DNA from: Halalkaliarchaeum sp. AArc-CO
GTDB lineage: Archaea > Halobacteriota > Halobacteria > Halobacteriales > Haloferacaceae
DNA: 64,000 nt
Reading direction: 5' to 3'
Assembly: GCF_024972735.1 (NCBI RefSeq)
Contig: NZ_CP087723.1
Span: 682,001-746,000, forward strand
The first letter of the stretch is position 1. Each line of letters starts with the position of its first letter. A program made the translations under genes and the position numbers. Shown here piece by piece: positions 43,701 through 51,211 of this stretch. The notes below the pieces were generated by a model. It was not told the DNA's origin and searched no databases. It worked only from the letters and a program-made list of their open reading frames with translations.

Positions 43701-44572
43701 ATGTTCCCAATGCACCGCTTTGTGTCGGAATCCGCCGCAGCGGACCTGTTGCAGCAGGTTCGCTGGTGTAACGGTGTCGAATGTCCCCGCTGCCGTTCTG
43801 ACCGCACGGTCAGAAACGGCAGCTATCGGGTCTATCAACGGTATCTCTGTAAGAATTGCGGTCGTTCGTTCAACGACAAGACCGGCACGATCTTCGCTCA
43901 CTCCAAGCTGAAACTCAAAGAGTGGTACTTCACGATCTACACGTTCTTACGGTTTAACACGAGTATTCGCCAAATTGAGGCTGAACTCGATGTGTCGTAC
44001 CGAACGCTGAGAGAGCGCGTCGATCAGTTCGCCAGAACGCTCGACGCGCCCTCGATCACACTTACTGGACCAGTCGAAATTGACGAAGTCTATGTTTCTG
44101 CTGGGCTCAAAGGCCGCGAGCGCGACCAAGAGCCGCGCCCACGCGTGGGCGCGGCTCGTACGCGGGTGACAACCCACCCGTGTTCACGCTCGTTGATCGT
44201 GGCTCGGACAACCGCTACGTGATCCCTGCGAAATCCGCCGACGAATCGACTGTGCGACTCCTGCTCGACAACCACGAGCAGGAGTCGCTCACCGTCTATA
44301 CTGACGGATTTCGGGCCTACGAGCCACTCGAAGACGACGACACCTTCGACCGCGAATACGTCGTCCACAGCGACGGTGAATACGCTGATGAAGACGTTCA
44401 CATCAATACCTGCGAGAGCCACGGTTCGCTGGTGCGGCCGTGGCTCTCGCCCCATCGAGGTATCTCAAAAGACAAGCTAACGCCGTATTTTAGAGCCTTT
44501 CAACTCCGCAGAGAACTCTACAGAAAGCCGGGAGACGAAGCTCTCAGACATGCCATCGACGCTGTCCTCTGA
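43701..44572 (+). pseudogene. IS1595-family transposase, frameshifted
   Basis: Part 1 (43701-about 44130) has the family start FPMHRFVSESAAADLLQQVRW, a zinc ribbon (CPRC...CKNC), FNDKTGTIFAHSKL and VEIDEVYVSAGLKGRERD (first catalytic Asp region). Part 2, in another frame (readable from about 44168), carries FTLVDRGSDNRYVIPAKSADES, YTDGFRAYEPL (second catalytic Asp) and NTCESHGSLVRPWLSPHRGISKDKL. The frame is lost within 44130-44175, at a 28-bp perfect palindrome. Not able to make active transposase unless a frameshift is programmed. Confidence 0.85.
44130..44157. repeat. 28-bp perfect palindrome at the transposase frameshift
   Basis: GAGCCGCGCCCACG joined directly to its complement CGTGGGCGCGGCTC, with no loop. 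It falls exactly where the transposase frame breaks, so it may be a scar of template switching or deletion between inverted repeats. Confidence 0.9.
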
Positions 44573-44641
44573 AATCAACAATGTACTTCCGAAGAGCGGG
44601 ATGGGAAAATGTCACCGTTCTGGTACTGACTACAACCTCTA

Positions 44642-44698
44642 TATTCAGCAGTGGAGAGATAACGTGTCTAGATATCGTTAGATTGTGGGTGCTGAATA
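44642..44698. repeat. Inverted repeat in the island's AT-rich gap
   Basis: TATTCAGCA (44642-44650) and TGCTGAATA (44690-44698) form a perfect 9-bp inverted repeat with 39 bases between. It lies in the 296-base gap between the IS1595-type element and the Panacea-like gene, which otherwise shows nothing clear. It may be a small element end or an operator. Confidence 0.4.
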
Positions 44699-44868
44699 CA
44701 GTGCGCGAATGTCACACAAGTCAGGGTGTAACCGATCCGAAGAATTGAACACTCAGTGCAGCGGTTGGTCGTATTCGTGATGATTCTTACTGGTGATCAC
44801 TCTGAATACAGGAAGTAATTACAGCGTCAATTATTTTGCACCCGGATTCAATAGGCCGAATAAGACGA

Positions 44869-45801
44869 ATGTCTGAGTCGCCACCGGCGGATGATGACCT
44901 CGGTGACTTCGGGCCGCCGGAGTATCTTCTGTATCGGGTGGCTGCGGAACGTCACGAGCAGGACAGCCGTGAGACGGGGCGGACCCGTATCCACAAACTT
45001 TGCTGTTTAGCTGATCGGCTGTTAGCGCAGGAATACGACCGAGAAGTCGGTCTGCCGAAGTACTGGTACAAGTATGGCCGTACTATCTCCGAAGCTCATC
45101 TAAATTCAGCGGTTACGTACAGGCCCAACGCGAATCACTTTGGTGGACAGGCGTACTATCCGGCCGACCAAGTTAGCGAATCCGACTTCGACCACCTGTC
45201 TGAAGATCTCAAAGACGACATCTACAACGCGGTTCAGTACGTAGTTACTAAACACGGCGACAAAACAGCTGAGGAACTGGAAGAGTACCAGTACCAGAAC
45301 TTTGCGCCCGACGATTTCGTTATCGCATATGCTGATTTGCGGTGGTACTTAAACACGATTTCGCAAGACGAAGGTCAGCATAGGCTGAGCCAATTCGTTG
45401 CCCCCGATGAGAAGACCCACATCGAAGAACTTCTGGATGAGATGCTGGCGAACTTCGACGAGGAGCGTTACTCGGAAATTTACGATATCTACCTTGATTG
45501 GGACGACACGATGCGCCTGTTGGTCGATATCGGGCGAAGCCCGAGAGAACTCCATGACTTCACAGAGATCTTCATTGAGGGGGCCGCAAGAATCATTCTC
45601 CGCTTTGAGGAGCATTCAAATATTGATCCGGAGACGCTTGAAGACTGGTGCGAAGAGAAGGAAAAAGTGCGCAGAGATCTCCAGAGCCGGGTAACACAGA
45701 AGCGGAAGGAAGCCCTCTCAGAAAGACAGTCCACCTCGGCTTTAGACAGCGTCGCTGATTCGTACAATACGGCTATCTCTGAGGAGCTAGACGACCTATA
45801 G
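44869..45801 (+). CDS. Panacea (DUF4065)-like protein, putative antitoxin
   Basis: 310 residues from ATG 44869. The first 160 residues read like a divergent Panacea domain: TRIHKLCCLADRLLAQEY (the family's L-x-K-L-x-Y/x-A pattern), then YWYKYGRTIS (KYGP-S-like), and later VVTKHGDKTAEELEEY before an aromatic LRWYLN. The second half is helical and strongly acidic, with a charged tail. Panacea domains neutralise many unrelated toxins in PanAT pairs. The next gene, a PIN-like protein, starts 1 base after this stop. Base composition is AT-richer than the core. The domain call is by eye and tentative; it could be another helical partner protein. Confidence 0.5.
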   Translation: MSESPPADDDLGDFGPPEYLLYRVAAERHEQDSRETGRTRIHKLCCLADRLLAQEYDREVGLPKYWYKYGRTISEAHLNSAVTYRPNANHFGGQAYYPADQVSESDFDHLSEDLKDDIYNAVQYVVTKHGDKTAEELEEYQYQNFAPDDFVIAYADLRWYLNTISQDEGQHRLSQFVAPDEKTHIEELLDEMLANFDEERYSEIYDIYLDWDDTMRLLVDIGRSPRELHDFTEIFIEGAARIILRFEEHSNIDPETLEDWCEEKEKVRRDLQSRVTQKRKEALSERQSTSALDSVADSYNTAISEELDDL

Positions 45802-45802
45802 A

Positions 45803-46540
45803 ATGGCAGACAACGCCTTTCTCGACAAGGGAGTCATCCTCGGATTCTGTTTCTTTACTGACCCTCACCACCGAGAATGTAGGAGGTACTTGTTTAGTGA
45901 CGAAACAGAGTATTTCGCTACGGAACAGGTTGAGAACATCTTCCGAAATGCCAAGGACTCAATTATCGAGGAGCACCGGAGGGGCATTCTCCGGAACCTC
46001 CAACAGGTGAAGGTCAATTACGAGGGGGAGCTAACTGAGAGTGATATCGAGGAGATTCAATCAGAAATTGATCGGGATGAAAATTCGGCATGGAGGTATT
46101 TAGAGGATTTTTACGAGGATAAAGCCGGAAGAGGTGTCTACGAGGTCACTGATGAATTGCGGGAGGTAATCCGTGAGATCGAACAACGAGCCGAGGCGCG
46201 AAAGGAGACGCTCTACTCAACGTTCCAAGGCTGGCTGAGGATTAGTTCGCACGAATCGGTACAGGACGAATTGACTCAACTCCGGGCTCAAGACGAGGAA
46301 GATTTCTGGATTGTGATCGATGCTCACGATGTCGCCGCAAACGTGCCGGGAGAAACAGAACTAGCGACAACGAATCCTGCAGAGTTTGCAGATGACCAAA
46401 TAAAAGAGGAAGTTTTGGGAGCAACAGCCATCGATAGTATCCAGTTAGTGTTTGTTTCGAGGGACTATTCACCATTAGCACTCAGGAACAATCCCAGTGA
46501 TGGCAGCGTCCCGACGGACGTTTCTGGGGACAATACCTGA
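45803..46540 (+). CDS. PIN-domain-like protein, putative toxin
   Basis: 245 residues. It opens with ADNAFLDKGVILGFCF (first acidic residue of PIN folds), then ATEQVENIF (conserved Glu), then a long helical insert. It ends with WIVIDAHDVAANVP...LATTNPAEF, the typical C-terminal PIN core with two Asp and a T-N-P turn. PIN proteins are Mg-dependent RNases, frequent as toxins (VapC). At 245 residues it is almost twice VapC size because of the insert. It is one base after the Panacea-like gene, an operon order (antitoxin first) typical of TA systems. Confidence 0.6.
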   Translation: MADNAFLDKGVILGFCFFTDPHHRECRRYLFSDETEYFATEQVENIFRNAKDSIIEEHRRGILRNLQQVKVNYEGELTESDIEEIQSEIDRDENSAWRYLEDFYEDKAGRGVYEVTDELREVIREIEQRAEARKETLYSTFQGWLRISSHESVQDELTQLRAQDEEDFWIVIDAHDVAANVPGETELATTNPAEFADDQIKEEVLGATAIDSIQLVFVSRDYSPLALRNNPSDGSVPTDVSGDNT

Positions 46541-46742
46541 CCACTTCAAACACCAAGTCCGTAACGCGTTCCCTCGCTGAATTTCGGTTAAGGGAGCGAC
46601 CTAAGTGCGCACGTATAGTGAGTATATATTCACTAATTCCGGCATGAAACAAGCTCACCTGTCTTGCTGCATTGCTATATCTTGCATACGAAGAATCGAA
46701 TTGTCTCGTTCGATTACTATCTTGTCCGAACTTCTTCCCCCT
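46541..46742. other. Intergenic with a short palindrome
   Basis: Contains TAGTGA-GTATATAT-TCACTA (46616-46635), a 6-bp perfect inverted repeat around a TATA-like centre. No gene is supported. Confidence 0.4.
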
Positions 46743-46952
46743 CTACCAAGTTCGGCACTCGTGAGCGGTGATCCGTTCTGGTAACCCAACCCGCCCACAG
46801 ACCGGACACTCCACCAGCGGCCTCACCGGAAGTTCCTCGGCGGCCTCCAGCGCCGCCTCGACGTGCGCCCTGGCATCCGGATCCTCGACCCGCGTGGCCG
46901 CCTGGGCGAGATGCATCCGCAACTCCTCCGCTGCCGTTCGGCCGTCGGTCAT
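46743..46952 (-). CDS. Small zinc-finger protein
   Basis: 69 residues from ATG 46952. The helical acidic first half (AAEELRMHLAQAATRVED, HVEAALEAAEEL) is followed by CPVCGRVGLPERITAHEC, a C-x2-C and H/C arrangement. Its ATG overlaps the stop of the broken gene upstream (ATGA), so the two were once an operon. Function unknown. Confidence 0.6.
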   Translation of the reverse strand: MTDGRTAAEELRMHLAQAATRVEDPDARAHVEAALEAAEELPVRPLVECPVCGRVGLPERITAHECRTW

Positions 46953-47330
46953 CGCCGCGCGCTCCGTTCGCGGTGTTCCCACGCTTCCCGTGCTTCCACG
47001 GGATCGCGCCGCCCGACCTTACGGAGCCCCCGCGCTTCCCGCGACGGAGTGTCACCCAGCGGCGCCACGCCCGTGAGCACGCCGATCCACTGGTTATGCT
47101 GGTTGGTGAGCGCGATCGTGGTCCCGCGGGGCGTCTCCGGGCGTCCCTGCCGGACGGGGATCTCCTCGGCCGGGTCGAGCGTGTCGGGATCGCCTCAAGG
47201 GTGCTGTTCTCACGCGTGACGATCCAACTTGCGGAGGCCGACGTGATCGAGACCGAACGAGTGCCGATCGATATCGGTAAGCCACGGAACCGGTTGTAGC
47301 TGGCGGACGACGTTGTGACATAAGCTCCGA
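46949..47330 (-). pseudogene. Remnant of a frameshifted gene upstream of the zinc-finger gene
   Basis: One frame is open from 47194 to the stop at 46949 with coding-like composition (DTLDPAEEIPVRQGRPETP, TTIALTNQHNQWIGVLTG, ...EAREAWEHRERSARR) but has no start codon. A second frame upstream (about 47198-47330: TSASASWIVTRENSTLEAIP) seems to continue into it through a one-base slip near 47180-47197. The family is unknown to me. Confidence 0.45.
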
Positions 47331-47453
47331 CGTTCGAATCGGTGATCGGTGCGCTTTAATATAAGTCGGCAACCGTCGACTAAATACGCCACACGTTTTC
47401 CAGCGAAAACTGACAGGCGTAACGAGAGAGCAAGAAGGCCCGATTCAACCAGG
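47331..47453. other. Intergenic, AT-rich, symmetric TATA-like element
   Basis: CTTTAATATAAG (about 47352-47363) can read as a TATA box on either strand. It could have served the decayed gene at 47330. Nothing else recognised. Confidence 0.35.
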
Positions 47454-47825
47454 TCAGGCGTCCTCTGTTTCCGAGACCTCGACTAGAGCTGCAGAAAGCA
47501 GTTTTGTGGCATCTGCTCCGTCCTCGGCCTCGTCCTCCTCGGCTTCGAAGAATTTCGTCAATATATACTCATAATTGACATCGACAACAAGGAACGTTCC
47601 GAGCTCTTCAGTCCGTTCTCCGGCCCTCTCCGTGTCACTATCTGGTTCGGGATCATATATGAGCAACTCCGAGAGTGTTATTTCACTTCCCTCGCGAGGG
47701 ACCATCATTTCCTCATCGTGGAGTGAAGCAATCGGATCGTCCGGATCCCCATCGTGGAAAATGATGAACTCCGTTGGCGGTAGCGATTGCGATTCGGGGT
47801 CCCGATCTAATAATAAATCAGCCAT
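47454..47825 (-). CDS. Acidic hypothetical protein, partner of the HTH gene
   Basis: 123 residues, very acidic, mostly beta-looking: LPPTEFIIFHDGDPDDPIASLHDEEMMV, ELLIYDPEPDSDTERAGERTEELGTFLVVDVNYEYILTKFF. No known motif. It follows the HTH regulator gene by 11 bases on the same strand, so likely co-transcribed. An island gene of unknown function. Confidence 0.6.
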   Translation of the reverse strand: MADLLLDRDPESQSLPPTEFIIFHDGDPDDPIASLHDEEMMVPREGSEITLSELLIYDPEPDSDTERAGERTEELGTFLVVDVNYEYILTKFFEAEEDEAEDGADATKLLSAALVEVSETEDA

Positions 47826-47836
47826 GTCTGTCTCAC

Positions 47837-48367
47837 CTATCTGGGGAGGACAGCTTTCTGGGCCGCCCTGTCGTACGAGCGTTCACGTTCGGATTGCTCC
47901 GATTCAGTTGGCCCAGATGCAGCGTCGCCCGACACATCATTACGTTCTGTCTCAAGCCGGTTCCCGAGTGCGTCGCGGATCTGCTCGATATCCCTGTGCA
48001 GCAGCCACCCCGGCTTGTACACCTCCGTCTGTTCGGCGATTACAGGTGCGTGTGCCTGCAGTTTGGTGTGGGTGTCGTGAAGGATCTCGACGAACTCGTT
48101 CTCCTTGTTCAGTCGATAATATTCCGTCTGACCCTTGACGCGGGTTTGTTCGATAATGCCGAGATTGAGGAGTTCCTTCTTGTTTTTGTGGAACGTAGCC
48201 TTGTCGATGCCGCCGAGATCAGCGACCTCTGCGGCCGAAAGCTCGGTGTAGTGCTTTCGCAAAAAGACATCGTAGATTCGAACATGTGCCGGTTTCTCCA
48301 ATAGCCGAACGAACGGCGAACGGTCACTGTACTCCGATCGCTTGATCCGGCTATCTTTCTCCATCAT
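47837..48367 (-). CDS. Winged-helix transcription regulator
   Basis: 176 residues. It has FVRLLEKPAHVRIYDVFLRKHYTELSAAEVADLGGIDKATFHKNKKELLNLGIIEQT, then a wing with TEYYRLNKENEFVEIL, a pattern common in haloarchaeal wHTH regulators (some phage-repressor-like). The charged C-terminal tail is Ser/Glu/Arg-rich. First gene of a two-gene unit with 47454-47825. Two start ATGs are adjacent at 48367 and 48364. Confidence 0.75.
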   Translation of the reverse strand: MMEKDSRIKRSEYSDRSPFVRLLEKPAHVRIYDVFLRKHYTELSAAEVADLGGIDKATFHKNKKELLNLGIIEQTRVKGQTEYYRLNKENEFVEILHDTHTKLQAHAPVIAEQTEVYKPGWLLHRDIEQIRDALGNRLETERNDVSGDAASGPTESEQSERERSYDRAAQKAVLPR

Positions 48368-48492
48368 AGTGGAAGGTACTGTGCATACACATTAAAGGTA
48401 TTGCATCTATGCAACAGACCGATGCTAAAATGCAATGGTGGGGGAAAGGGGGTGCAACGAGAAGATTCTTTAGCTGAATGCAGGCGCTAAGC

Positions 48493-48552
48493 CCCCTCCC
48501 TCAAGGAGCACCGCAGTCCGCGCCAGCGGACAAGGAGCGCAGTAGGGAGGGG
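48493..48552 (+). ncRNA. Solo IS605-type right-end/omega-RNA-like hairpin
   Basis: Stem CCCCTCCCT (48493-48501) pairs with AGGGAGGGG (48544-48552), followed by TCAAGGAGC. This matches the TnpB 3'-end hairpin at 50333-50381 in plan and flanking words. One base pair is exchanged (C-G for G-C) so that pairing is kept. It looks like the leftover right end of another TnpB element, or an RNA acting in trans. Confidence 0.55.
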
Positions 48553-48563
48553 ATACAGCGTCC

Positions 48564-48612
48564 CCAGAAATCTCCGATTTCTGGTGTGCGAACGAATCGC
48601 TCCGCGATTCGT
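48564..48612 (+). repeat. Twin 8-bp stem-loops with identical CTCCG loops
   Basis: CCAGAAAT-CTCCG-ATTTCTGG (48564-48584) and ACGAATCG-CTCCG-CGATTCGT (48592-48612). Stems differ in sequence but have the same length and loop. Probably part of the element's left end or an RNA. Confidence 0.6.
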
Positions 48613-48714
48613 CCACGCCCTCATCGTCTTTCATGCACTGTTCTATTTCTGGCCCACACCCCCACGCAGTCGTAACTTCTTTCTACTAGGTTCTACAAAT
48701 ATTGACTGAACCCA

Positions 48715-49119
48715 ATGAAGTACGACCTCGATACGGGAGCGCACTCGGTGTATTCACTCCACTACCACCTGATACTCACCACCAAGTATCGGCGTGGTGT
48801 ACTCACCGAGGAGCGAACCCAATTCATTCGCGGGGTCATCGAGGGGTTCGCGGACAAGTACGGTGTCACACTGACCCATCTCGACGGTGAAGACGACCAC
48901 GTTCATATCCTGTTCCGGGCTGAACCAACCACAGACCTCGTGAAGTTCATCAACACCGTCAAAGGCGCAACTGCTCGACGCATCCGCAACGAGTACGAGG
49001 ATGAACTCAAAACTGACCTGTGGGGCGACTCCTTCTGGAACGACTCGTACTGTCTCATTTCGACAGGACAAGTCTCACTGGATGTGTTGAAAGAGTACGT
49101 CGAGGACCAACGAGCATGA
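48715..49119 (+). CDS. tnpA: IS200-type Y1 (HUH) transposase TnpA
   Basis: 134 residues. The HUH motif is His62-x-His64 in DDHVHILF, and the catalytic tyrosine is Tyr112 in NDSYCLIS. The start YDLDTGAHSVYSLHYHLILTTKYR is the family N-terminus. It moves single-stranded DNA of the element between hairpin ends. Full length and without visible damage. Its stop overlaps tnpB (ATGA). Confidence 0.95.
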   Translation: MKYDLDTGAHSVYSLHYHLILTTKYRRGVLTEERTQFIRGVIEGFADKYGVTLTHLDGEDDHVHILFRAEPTTDLVKFINTVKGATARRIRNEYEDELKTDLWGDSFWNDSYCLISTGQVSLDVLKEYVEDQRA

Positions 49120-50384
49120 ACTACAACTACAGGTATCGCCTCAAGCCGACCGAAAGCCAGCGTGAGACGTTGGACTACCACCGCGATACGTGTAGACAGC
49201 TCTACAACCACGCCCTGTACGGCTTCAACCAGATTCCCGAAGATGAGGGCACCGTCAAACAGCGTGTCCGGAAAATCCGGGACGAGCTTCCCGACCTCAA
49301 AGACTGGTGGGACGCACTCACCGACATCTACTCGAAAGTGCTTCAGCCCACCGTTATGCAGATTGCGAAGAATATCAACCGCCTCGGACAACTCAAAGAG
49401 CAGGGCTACAAGGTTGGTGAACTCCGGTGGAAATCACCACGCGAGTTTCGCAGTTTCACCTACAACCAGTCTGGCTTCGAACTCGACAAAAAGAGTGGTC
49501 AGACCGTGTTGTCGCTGTCGAAACTCGCAGATATTCCTATCGAACTTCACCGACCGCTGCCTGACGATGCCACAGTCAAAGAAGTCACGCTCAAAAAAGA
49601 GAAAACCGGCGAGTGGTTTGCTATCTTCGGCATCGAGATGGACACAGAACCGCCAGCCAAGCCACCGCTAGCGGAGATTGACACTGATGAGATGGTCGGC
49701 ATCGACGTGGGTATTCTGAAGTATTCCCACGATACAGACGGCACAGCGGTCGAATCACTCGACCTCTCAGAGGAACGCGAAAGGCTCGAACGAGAGCAGC
49801 GGAAACTCTCACGCAAAGAGTACGAGTCGAACAACTGGCAGAAGCAACGTCGGCGTGTCGCCGAGTGCCATCTCGACATCAAGCGCAAGCGGCGTGACTT
49901 CCTGCACAAACTCTCGACCTATTACGCTCGGGAGTACGAGCTAGTCGCGGTCGAAAACCTCGACGTAAAAGGGATGCTCGAATCGCCACGCAACAGCCGC
50001 AACACGGCGTCAGCGGCGTGGAGCACCTTTACCGATATGCTCGAAACGAAGTGTGAACGCGAAGGCACGCACTTCGTGGAGGTTGATCCAGATGGCACCA
50101 CCAAAGAGTGTGCCAACTGTGGTGTCGAAACCGAGAAACCGCTGTGGGTTCGTGAGCACTCCTGTCCTGCCTGTCGCTTCGAGGCCGACAGAGACGCAAA
50201 CGCGGCGTGGAATGTTCTTTCTCGCGGACTCACCAAACTAGGAGTGGGACACTCCGAATTACCGCCTGTGGAGACTGCGCTCCCTGCGGGAACTGCGGTT
50301 GTTCCTGCAAAGCGCGTCTTGGAAGCAGGAAGCCCCTGCCTCAAGGAACGAGCGGCGACGCCGCGAGTGAGTAGGCAGGGGTAG
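49116..50384 (+). CDS. tnpB: RNA-guided endonuclease TnpB
   Basis: 422 residues from ATG 49116. The RuvC-like triad is complete: Asp197 in GIDVGI, Glu280 in VAVENLDVKGM, Asp360 in ADRDANAAWN. The zinc finger is complete too (C332-x2-C335...C350-x2-C353). The N-terminal MNYNYRYRLKPTESQRETL and HTH-like part fit. TnpB nucleases are guided by an RNA made from the 3' end of their own gene. The last 17 codons lie in the conserved right-end hairpin. Likely active as far as motifs show. Confidence 0.95.
   Translation: MNYNYRYRLKPTESQRETLDYHRDTCRQLYNHALYGFNQIPEDEGTVKQRVRKIRDELPDLKDWWDALTDIYSKVLQPTVMQIAKNINRLGQLKEQGYKVGELRWKSPREFRSFTYNQSGFELDKKSGQTVLSLSKLADIPIELHRPLPDDATVKEVTLKKEKTGEWFAIFGIEMDTEPPAKPPLAEIDTDEMVGIDVGILKYSHDTDGTAVESLDLSEERERLEREQRKLSRKEYESNNWQKQRRRVAECHLDIKRKRRDFLHKLSTYYAREYELVAVENLDVKGMLESPRNSRNTASAAWSTFTDMLETKCEREGTHFVEVDPDGTTKECANCGVETEKPLWVREHSCPACRFEADRDANAAWNVLSRGLTKLGVGHSELPPVETALPAGTAVVPAKRVLEAGSPCLKERAATPRVSRQG
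50333..50381 (+). ncRNA. TnpB 3'-end hairpin (omega-RNA/right-end structure)
   Basis: CCCCTGCCT (50333-50341) pairs with AGGCAGGGG (50373-50381), just before the TnpB stop. Overlapping sense RNAs at the 3' end of archaeal tnpB genes are known and serve as guide RNAs. The guide would lie just beyond about 50395. The exact RNA ends cannot be read here. Confidence 0.65.
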
Positions 50385-50412
50385 TTCACCGATGCCACCG
50401 CTCCGTCGAATA

Positions 50413-50709
50413 ATGAGCAACTCGGCGAAGAAGAAAGCAGTTATGTCTGATATTCTTCGCATCCTCATCAACAACCATACGCCGGGTGGACGGAGGCGTA
50501 TCGAAACGGGAGTCAGTATTGACAAACTATGTGACTACCATTTCCAGGCCGACGGAACGGATGACGAGTTCGTCGAGGCCGCAATTGACGAACTCGTAAC
50601 TGGCGACTTCGGGGTGGATTCTTGGGGGCGAAGCGGTGAGATGATCTATCTCGAAGATTGTGACACGGCGATCGACAAGCAGCAGGAACTCGAAGACGAG
50701 GCGTGGTGA
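50413..50709 (+). CDS. Small winged-helix-like hypothetical protein
   Basis: About 98 residues from ATG 50413 (MSNSAKKKAVMSDILRILINNH). A possible wHTH: SDILRILINNHTPGGRRRIETGVSIDKLC, DDEFVEAAIDELVTGDFGVDSWG. No partner is visible. The IS element inserted directly upstream and probably replaced its native promoter. Confidence 0.5.
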   Translation: MSNSAKKKAVMSDILRILINNHTPGGRRRIETGVSIDKLCDYHFQADGTDDEFVEAAIDELVTGDFGVDSWGRSGEMIYLEDCDTAIDKQQELEDEAW

Positions 50710-50719
50710 GTGTGTTGCA

Positions 50720-50926
50720 TCAACCTCCAAGGAGCCAAGCCTCGGTGGGATCCCGTCTTGCCAAGGAATCGACGACGCTGTCATCCTCGTCTGAATCGAT
50801 ATTCGTCGCTCGAGAGGGGATATCTTCGGAGGATCGGATGCGCTCGCGGAGATTGTTGATCTGTTCCTGACCGGAGTGGATAGTCACTCCAACAATCCGG
50901 GAGAAATCGAAGATCGAATGCGATGC
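50720..50926 (-). pseudogene. Possible gene remnant without a start
   Basis: An open frame of 69 codons with plausible protein character (FDFSRIVGVTIHSGQEQINNLRERI, SSEDIPSRATNIDSDEDD), but no start codon; it begins right after a stop. Perhaps the 3' end of a truncated gene at the island edge. Confidence 0.3.
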
Positions 50927-50948
50927 TCACAATTTGTTCGCAGCAAAC

Positions 50949-51136
50949 TGCTCGCTAGGGGGCCGTGAACCGAATGGAGACGGTCCGGGATGCTCGCTTC
51001 GCTCGCGGCTTCGCCGCTCGCGTTGTTCGAGACACTCACTCCGTTCGTGTCTCGCTTCGCTGCGCGTCCGGGCTGCGACTCCCCGGGTTCAAATCCCTCG
51101 CTGCGCTCCTCTCTCGTCACTTCGTTCCTCGAGAAG
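50949..51136 (-). repeat. tRNA-Glu-3'-end-derived repeat unit
   Basis: The plus-strand word TGCTCGCTAGGGG of the tRNA-Glu 3' end (51137-51149) recurs at 50949-50961 followed by GCCGTGAACC. It is then followed by GGAGACGGTCCGGG, ...CCGGGCTGCGACTCCCCGGGTTCAAATCCCT, the same core as type A units beside tRNA-Arg. The T-loop word is TTCAAAT, as in tRNA-Glu, not TTCGAAT as in the Arg array. One unit of 188 bp. Confidence 0.75.
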
Positions 51137-51211
51137 TGCTCGCTAGGGGATTTGAACCCCTGTCATCGGCTCGAAAGGCCGATATGATTGGCCGGGCTAC
51201 ACCAAGCGAGC
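51137..51211 (-). tRNA. tRNA-Glu (TTC anticodon)
   Basis: Cloverleaf on the minus strand. Acceptor GCTCGCT/AGCGAGC with discriminator A (plus-strand T at 51137). Anticodon stem TCGGC/GCCGA with loop CTTTCGA, giving anticodon TTC (reads GAA, Glu). T arm AGGGG-TTCAAAT-CCCCT. It closes the accessory island. Confidence 0.95.

Larger units (their letters stand above)
43604..44612 (+). mobile_element. IS1595-type insertion sequence (degenerate)
   Basis: Imperfect terminal inverted repeats are visible. On the left, CCGCTCTTgtGAAGcagATTGTTGAT runs from 43616. On the right end, read in reverse complement, CCGCTCTTcgGAAGtacATTGTTGAT ends at about 44574-44599. They frame a frameshifted transposase. The outer limits are approximate and I could not identify a target duplication. 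Confidence 0.75.
48368..48714. other. Gap with IS-end-like hairpins before tnpA
   Basis: The promoter of the HTH gene (48368-48420) and the left end of the IS200/IS605 element are here. The gap also holds a solo copy of the element's 3'-end hairpin (48493-48552) and two further matched stem-loops (48564-48584, 48592-48612). No protein gene. Confidence 0.6.
48690..50395 (+). mobile_element. IS200/IS605-family element with tnpA and tnpB
   Basis: Two overlapping genes for a Y1 transposase and a TnpB nuclease, bounded on the right by a GC hairpin and GTAGTTCACC. Outer limits are approximate because these elements have no inverted repeats or target duplication. Confidence 0.85.

Noticed and set aside
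46644-46766. Forty-codon ORF starting MKQAHLSCC
   Set aside because: Cys-rich, not acidic, no ribosome site, overlaps the end of the zinc-finger gene on the other strand.
47198-47392. Minus-strand ORF with 'CHNVVRQLQPVPWLTDIDRHS' as a transposase remnant
   Set aside because: I could not place it in a transposase family, and the frame beside it reads better as the start of the decayed gene.
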